In this document: positions 60,367-64,000 of the stretch, piece by piece
Numbering within the stretch: the first letter of the stretch is position 1
How the letters are laid out: each line of letters begins with the position of its first letter
Assembly (NCBI RefSeq): GCF_042651065.1
Contig: NZ_JBHSCH010000004.1
Coordinates: 189,300-253,299 of the forward strand
Direction of reading: 5' to 3'
DNA length: 64,000 nt
Origin: Pseudoroseomonas aestuarii
Lineage (GTDB): Bacteria; Pseudomonadota; Alphaproteobacteria; Acetobacterales; Acetobacteraceae
The notes under the pieces: model-generated
Databases searched by the model: none
What the model was told of the DNA's origin: nothing
What the model saw: the letters and a program-made list of their open reading frames with translations, nothing else
Program-made: the position numbers and the translations under genes

Positions 60367-61515
60367 TCAGTAGCTGTCGGCGCTGCCGCGCACGCTGTGC
60401 TCGTCCACCTTGCCCCACAGCACCCGGTAGACCCAGGCGGTGTAGGCGAGGATGAGCGGCAGGAAGAGCACAGTGGCGACGAGCATGATGAACAGCGTCA
60501 GGTGCGAGGAGGAGCTGTCCCACACCGTCAGGCTGGAGCGGGGGTCGAGCGAGGAAGGCAGCAGGAAGGGGAAGAGCGACAGCCCCACCGTGCTGATGAT
60601 GCCGAAATTGGCGAGCTTGCTGCACAGCAGGGTGCTCACCTCCCGCCCCGCCCGCAGGCCGAGCAGGGCGCCCAGCAGCCCCAGGAAGCCGCAGGCGGGG
60701 GCCAGCAGCATCCATGGGTGGGCGGCGTAGTTGGCGAGCCAAGCCGCCCCTTCCCGCGCCACCTCCTTCAGCAGCGGCGCGGAGGGGCCGGCGGGGTCGA
60801 CCGGGCTGGTGATGCGGTAGCCCGCCATCAGCGCCACCCACACGCCGCCGAGCGCGAACAGGCCGATCGCCGCCAGCGCCGCCACGCCGCCGTAGCGCCG
60901 GCCGCGCTCGGCGACCGGGCCGCTGGCCTTCAGCGAGAGCCAGGCGCCGCCATGCATCACCATCATGCAGAGCGAGAGCGCGCCGCAGAGCAGGGCGAAG
61001 GGGTTGAGCAGGCCGAAGAAGCTGCCCTCGTAGCGGATGCCGTATTCCTCGGTGAGGCGGAAGGGCACGCCCTGCAGCACGTTGCCCACCGCCACGCCGA
61101 AGATCAACGCGGGGACGAAGCCGCCGGTGAACAGCGCCCAGTCCCAAGCCGCGCGCCAGCGCGGGTCGTCGCGCTTGCCGCGGTACTTGAAGCCGACGGG
61201 GCGCAGGATCAGCGCCGCCAGCACCACGAACATGGCGAGGTAGAAGCCCGAGAAGGACACCGCGTAGAGCGGCGGCCAGGCGGCGAAGATGGCGCCGCCG
61301 CCGAGGATCAGCCACACCTGGTTGCCCTCCCAGGTGGGAGCGATGCTGTTGATGGCGACGCGCCGCTCCATGTCGGTGCGGCCGACGAAGGGCAGCAGCG
61401 CGCCGACGCCGAGGTCGAAGCCGTCGGCCACGGCGAAGCCGATCAGCAGCACGCCGAGCAGCGCCCACCAGATCAGCCGCAGGGTGGGGTAGTCGAGCAG
61501 TTCATGCAGGATCAT
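60367..61515 (-). CDS. cydB: Cytochrome bd quinol oxidase subunit II
   Basis: A 382-aa integral membrane protein of normal length. The N-terminus TLRLIWWALLGVLLIGFAVA with DGFDLGVGALLPFVG and RVAINSIAPTWEGNQVWLIL is diagnostic (the D, W and E residues line the proton path). It pairs with CydA to oxidise quinol and reduce oxygen at the inner membrane with high affinity and low sensitivity to sulfide and nitric oxide. It starts 6 bp after the cydA stop. Confidence 0.95.
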   Translation of the reverse strand: MILHELLDYPTLRLIWWALLGVLLIGFAVADGFDLGVGALLPFVGRTDMERRVAINSIAPTWEGNQVWLILGGGAIFAAWPPLYAVSFSGFYLAMFVVLAALILRPVGFKYRGKRDDPRWRAAWDWALFTGGFVPALIFGVAVGNVLQGVPFRLTEEYGIRYEGSFFGLLNPFALLCGALSLCMMVMHGGAWLSLKASGPVAERGRRYGGVAALAAIGLFALGGVWVALMAGYRITSPVDPAGPSAPLLKEVAREGAAWLANYAAHPWMLLAPACGFLGLLGALLGLRAGREVSTLLCSKLANFGIISTVGLSLFPFLLPSSLDPRSSLTVWDSSSSHLTLFIMLVATVLFLPLILAYTAWVYRVLWGKVDEHSVRGSADSY

Positions 61516-61521
61516 GGCACG

Positions 61522-63105
61522 TCACTCCGCCGGCAGGGCGCGCAGCGGCGCCGCGGGAGCTGCGGGATGCGCGGGAGCCGGGGATGCCGGTCCCTTGCGG
61601 ATGGCCTTCAGCATCAGCCCCATCTCGACCACCGCCAGCACGCTGTAGATCAGGGTGAAGCCGGCGATGGTCAGCAGCACCTCGGTGACGCCGAGATGCG
61701 AGACCGCCATGGCGGTGGGCAGCACGCCCTCGATGATCCAGGGCTGGCGGCCGTATTCGGCGACGATCCAGCCCAGCTCGGCGGCGACCCAGGGCAGCGG
61801 GATGCTGCACACCGCCACCCACAGCAGCCAGCGGTGCCGGTCCAGCCGGTGCCGGGCGGAGAGATAGAAGAAGGTGGCGGTGAGCAGGATGAAGAACATC
61901 CCGAGCCCGACCATGATCCGGAACGACCAGAACAGCGGCGCCACCTGCGGCACCGTGTCCCAGGCCGCGCGGCTGATCTGCTCCGGCGTCGCCTCGCGGG
62001 GGTCGTCGAGGTAGCGGCGCAGCAGGTAGGCGTAGCCGAGCTGGCGGCCATGCGCCTCGAAGGCCTGCTGCAACGCCGCCGGCACCGCCGCGCCGCGCGG
62101 CAGGGCGCGGATCTGCTGGAGCGCGTCATAGGCCAGGATGCCCTGGCGCACCCGCTCCTCCGCCCGCGCCACCAGCGCCTTGATGCCCGGCACCTCGGTG
62201 TTCAGCGAGCGGGTGGCGATCAGCCCCATCAGGCCGGGGATGTGGATGGCGTAGTGCGTCTCGCGCGCCTCCTGGTCGGGGAAGCCGAAGGCGGTGAAGG
62301 CGGCGGGCGCCGGCTCCGTCTCCCACATCGCCTCGATGGCGGCGAGCTTCATCTGCTGGTGCTCGGTGGCCAGATACCCGCTCTCGTCGCCCAGCACGAC
62401 GACGGAGAGCGAGGCGGCGAGGCCGAAGGAGGCGGCCACCGTCATCGAGCGCCGCGCCAGCGCCACGTGCCGCCCCTTCAGCAGGTACCAGGCGGAGACG
62501 CCGAGCACGAAGAGGGCCGCCGTGACATAGCCGGCCGAGACGGTGTGCACGAACTTCGCCTGCGCCACGGGGTTGAACAGCACGGCCCAGAAGTCGGCCA
62601 CCTCCATCCGCATGGTCTGCGGGTTGAAGGCGGCGCCGACGGGATTCTGCATCCAGCCATTGGCGATCAGGATCCAGAGCGCCGAGAGGTTGGAGCCGAG
62701 CGCCACGGCCCAGGTGGCCGCGAGGTGGCCGAGCTTCGAGAGCCTGTCCCAGCCGAAGAAGAACAGCCCGACGAAGGTGGCCTCCAGGAAGAAGGCCATC
62801 AGCCCCTCGATGGCGAGCGGCGCGCCGAAGATGTCGCCGACATAGTGGCTGTAGTAGCTCCAGTTCATGCCGAACTGGAATTCCATGGTCAGCCCGGTGG
62901 CCACGCCGAGCACGAAGTTGATGCCGAACAGCGTGCCCCAGAAGCGCGTCATCTCCCGCCACACGGCGCGGCCGGTCATGACATAGACCGTCTCCATGAT
63001 GGCCAGCAGGATCGACAGGCCGATGGTCAGCGGCACGAAGAGGAAGTGGTAGAGCGCGGTCAGGGCGAATTGCAGCCGTGACAACGCGACGACGTCGAGT
63101 TCCAT
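61522..63105 (-). CDS. cydA: Cytochrome bd quinol oxidase subunit I
   Basis: A 527-aa integral membrane haem protein. His20 in ALTALYHFLFVPLTIG is a haem ligand; the FEGLMAFFLEATFVGLFFFG-like segment (here IEGLMAFFLEATFVGLFFFG) carries conserved acidic residues, and GRQPW (EYGRQPWIIEG) is the family motif. The Q-loop (about 250-350) is long, with GILAYDALQQIRALPRG and AWDTVPQVAPLFWSFRIMVG, so this is the E. coli-like bd type rather than the short-loop cyanide-insensitive type. ATG at 63105 is supported by conservation. Confidence 0.95.
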   Translation of the reverse strand: MELDVVALSRLQFALTALYHFLFVPLTIGLSILLAIMETVYVMTGRAVWREMTRFWGTLFGINFVLGVATGLTMEFQFGMNWSYYSHYVGDIFGAPLAIEGLMAFFLEATFVGLFFFGWDRLSKLGHLAATWAVALGSNLSALWILIANGWMQNPVGAAFNPQTMRMEVADFWAVLFNPVAQAKFVHTVSAGYVTAALFVLGVSAWYLLKGRHVALARRSMTVAASFGLAASLSVVVLGDESGYLATEHQQMKLAAIEAMWETEPAPAAFTAFGFPDQEARETHYAIHIPGLMGLIATRSLNTEVPGIKALVARAEERVRQGILAYDALQQIRALPRGAAVPAALQQAFEAHGRQLGYAYLLRRYLDDPREATPEQISRAAWDTVPQVAPLFWSFRIMVGLGMFFILLTATFFYLSARHRLDRHRWLLWVAVCSIPLPWVAAELGWIVAEYGRQPWIIEGVLPTAMAVSHLGVTEVLLTIAGFTLIYSVLAVVEMGLMLKAIRKGPASPAPAHPAAPAAPLRALPAE

Positions 63106-63196
63106 CCGATCCCGCCGGGGTGCAGCCGGCGTCCTCTCGATGTTGCGGCCGGCGCCGGAGCGCGTCGGCCGGAGACCCTGGCGGAAGGGCGGCGCC

Positions 63197-63961
63197 TCAG
63201 CCGGGGCGCAGCGCGGCGAGGGCGGCGGCGAAGCCCGCCTCGCCCCGCCGGTGCTCACCCACGAGGCGGCCTTCCTCCAGCAGCAGCAGCCGGTCGGCCA
63301 GCGCGGCCTCGCGGCGCAGATGGGTACAGATCAGCAGGCTCGCGCCCACCGCGCGGGCGGCGAGGCGGGCCAGCACATCAGCGGCGAGGGCGCCGTCCAT
63401 CCCCTCGGTCGGCTCGTCGAGCAGCCAGAGGGGGGCGCCGCGCAGCAGCAGCCGGGCCAGCGCCAGGCGGCGGGACTGGCCGCCGGAAAGCCCGGCGCCG
63501 CCTTCGCCGAGGCGCGCCTCCAGCCCTTCGGGCAGGGTGGCGACATGCGCGGCGAGGCCCGCATCGGCCAGCGCGCGCCAGAGGCGGGCGTCGTCGGCCG
63601 TGGGGTCGGCCAGCAGCAGGTTGCCGCGCAGCGTGTCCTGGAACAGTTCCGTCCGCTGGGTCAGCAGGGTGGCGGGCAGGGCGGCGACATGGCCTTCCCA
63701 GGCGGGCAGCTCGCCGGCCACCAGCGCCAGCAGGCTGGATTTGCCCGCGCCGCTGGCGCCGATGACCGCCACGCGCTCACCCCGCGCCACGCGCAGGCTG
63801 ATGCCGCGCAGCGCCGGGCGGGCGGCGCCCTCGTGCCCGGCGGTGACACCCTCCAGCCGCAGCGCCTCGCCCGTGGTGGGGGGCGGCAGGGGGGCGGGGG
63901 CTGAGTTATGCGTACGTGTGAGGACCCGATGATCCTGGAGTCGACAATCACCTGCCCGCAC
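63197..63961 (-). pseudogene. cydC: Truncated cydC: ABC ATPase half only
   Basis: CydC is a half of the CydDC thiol exporter needed for cytochrome bd assembly. Only the C-terminal nucleotide-binding domain remains: Walker A VIGASGAGKSSLLALV, signature GGAGLSGGQSRRLALARLLL, Walker B APLWLLDEPTEGMD, H-loop ICTHLRREA. The ~300-residue membrane domain is missing. Similarity ends near 63899 (linker APAPLPPPTTGEALRLEGV), and the open frame upstream to 63961 is unrelated sequence that overlaps a plus-strand gene. The gene is 91 bp upstream of cydA, in normal cydCAB order. Confidence 0.8.
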
Positions 63962-64000
63962 TGCGGCACGGCGAGAACCGAGACAATGCCGACCGATGCC
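63929..64000 (+). CDS. GDCCVxC-type (seleno)protein, 5' end only
   Basis: Twenty-four codons are visible: MILESTITCPHCGTARTETM then PTDA. The T-C-P-H-C-G start and the E-T-M-P-T-D-A phrase match the N-terminus of the small cysteine-rich proteins annotated as GDCCVxC domain (seleno)proteins, which usually continue with C-x-F-x-Y-x-C and end with GDCCVxC. These often sit beside mercury or metal resistance genes. ATG at 63929 follows TGAGGAC. The rest is outside the window. Its presence directly against a broken cydC suggests it arrived on an inserted element. Confidence 0.7.
   Translation, partial: MILESTITCPHCGTARTETMPTDA

Noticed and set aside
59980..63081. Plus-strand open frame of about 1030 codons opposite cydA, cydB and cydX.
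   Set aside because: Composition is His/Gln/Gly/Arg low complexity; cydAB on the other strand are unmistakable.

Overview
The window is GC-rich (roughly 70%) bacterial chromosome, densely coded, with GTG/TTG starts and many 4-bp stop/start overlaps. Gene content (split siroheme synthase, WcbI and GSCFA proteins, Bug-type binding protein, PHB-depolymerase-like esterase, general-stress small proteins, EcfG-like promoter matches, a DctBD/dctA locus with a sigma-54 promoter) suggests an alphaproteobacterium, most likely Acetobacteraceae close to Roseomonas. That placement is an inference from composition and families, not a database match. I saw no rRNA, tRNA, CRISPR array or complete insertion sequence.

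Layout. 1-7.4 kb (mostly minus): pdxA (partial), a neutral zinc metallopeptidase, siroheme synthase in two halves split by an in-frame TAG, glpK, a histidine phosphatase, DUF427, a CodA-like amidohydrolase and a MAPEG protein. 7.6-15.6 kb (plus): flavin reductase-like protein, SDR, two NodB-type deacetylases around a beta-propeller protein, a 17-bp tandem repeat, a sterol-desaturase family enzyme, DUF938 methyltransferase and a cyclase-family hydrolase. 15.6-23.7 kb: WcbI, GSCFA, PHB esterase, a zinc-finger-less MucR-like protein, a lipid kinase with an inositol phosphatase, and a gamma carbonic anhydrase. 23.7-28.6 kb: dctD-dctB divergent from dctA, with two palindromic upstream sites and a canonical -24/-12 promoter. 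28.7-34.4 kb: thiM, then a stress cluster (KaiC-like ATPase with response regulator, DUF892, a 60-aa protein, GlsB/YeaQ, a DUF2892-like protein). 34.5-40.1 kb: oligopeptide-type binding protein, glk-pfkB, tandem-USP protein, an MFS remnant and an Lrp/AsnC regulator.

40.4-45.8 kb is a sulfonate operon (ssuC, ssuB, sfnB-like, ssuD, ssuA, cupin). 47.4-53.9 kb is one minus-strand operon: a branched-chain-type ABC transporter (SBP-HMGF), then muconolactone isomerase-like, SMP-30 lactonase and metallo-lactonase genes. It is divergent from an IclR regulator, with two palindromes between them, and looks like uptake plus catabolism of an aromatic or lactone compound. 55.2-59.8 kb holds an alpha/beta-hydrolase-like protein and a large RTX subtilase whose Shine-Dalgarno lies in a perfect 12-bp hairpin.

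59.9-63.9 kb is a cytochrome bd operon (cydC fragment, cydA, cydB, cydX) ending in a coupled ArsR-family gene whose two cysteines match persulfide sensors of the SqrR/BigR type. The cydC 5' part is missing: its ABC-ATPase half runs into a junction at about 63.90 kb, beyond which a GDCCVxC-type gene starts on the other strand. This suggests an insertion or rearrangement. The most novel-looking signals are a three-copy intergenic hairpin (8.3, 47.35 and 49.25 kb) with covarying stem and constant loop, the hairpin-masked RTX protease start, the bd-oxidase/persulfide-sensor coupling, and the TAG-split cysG.
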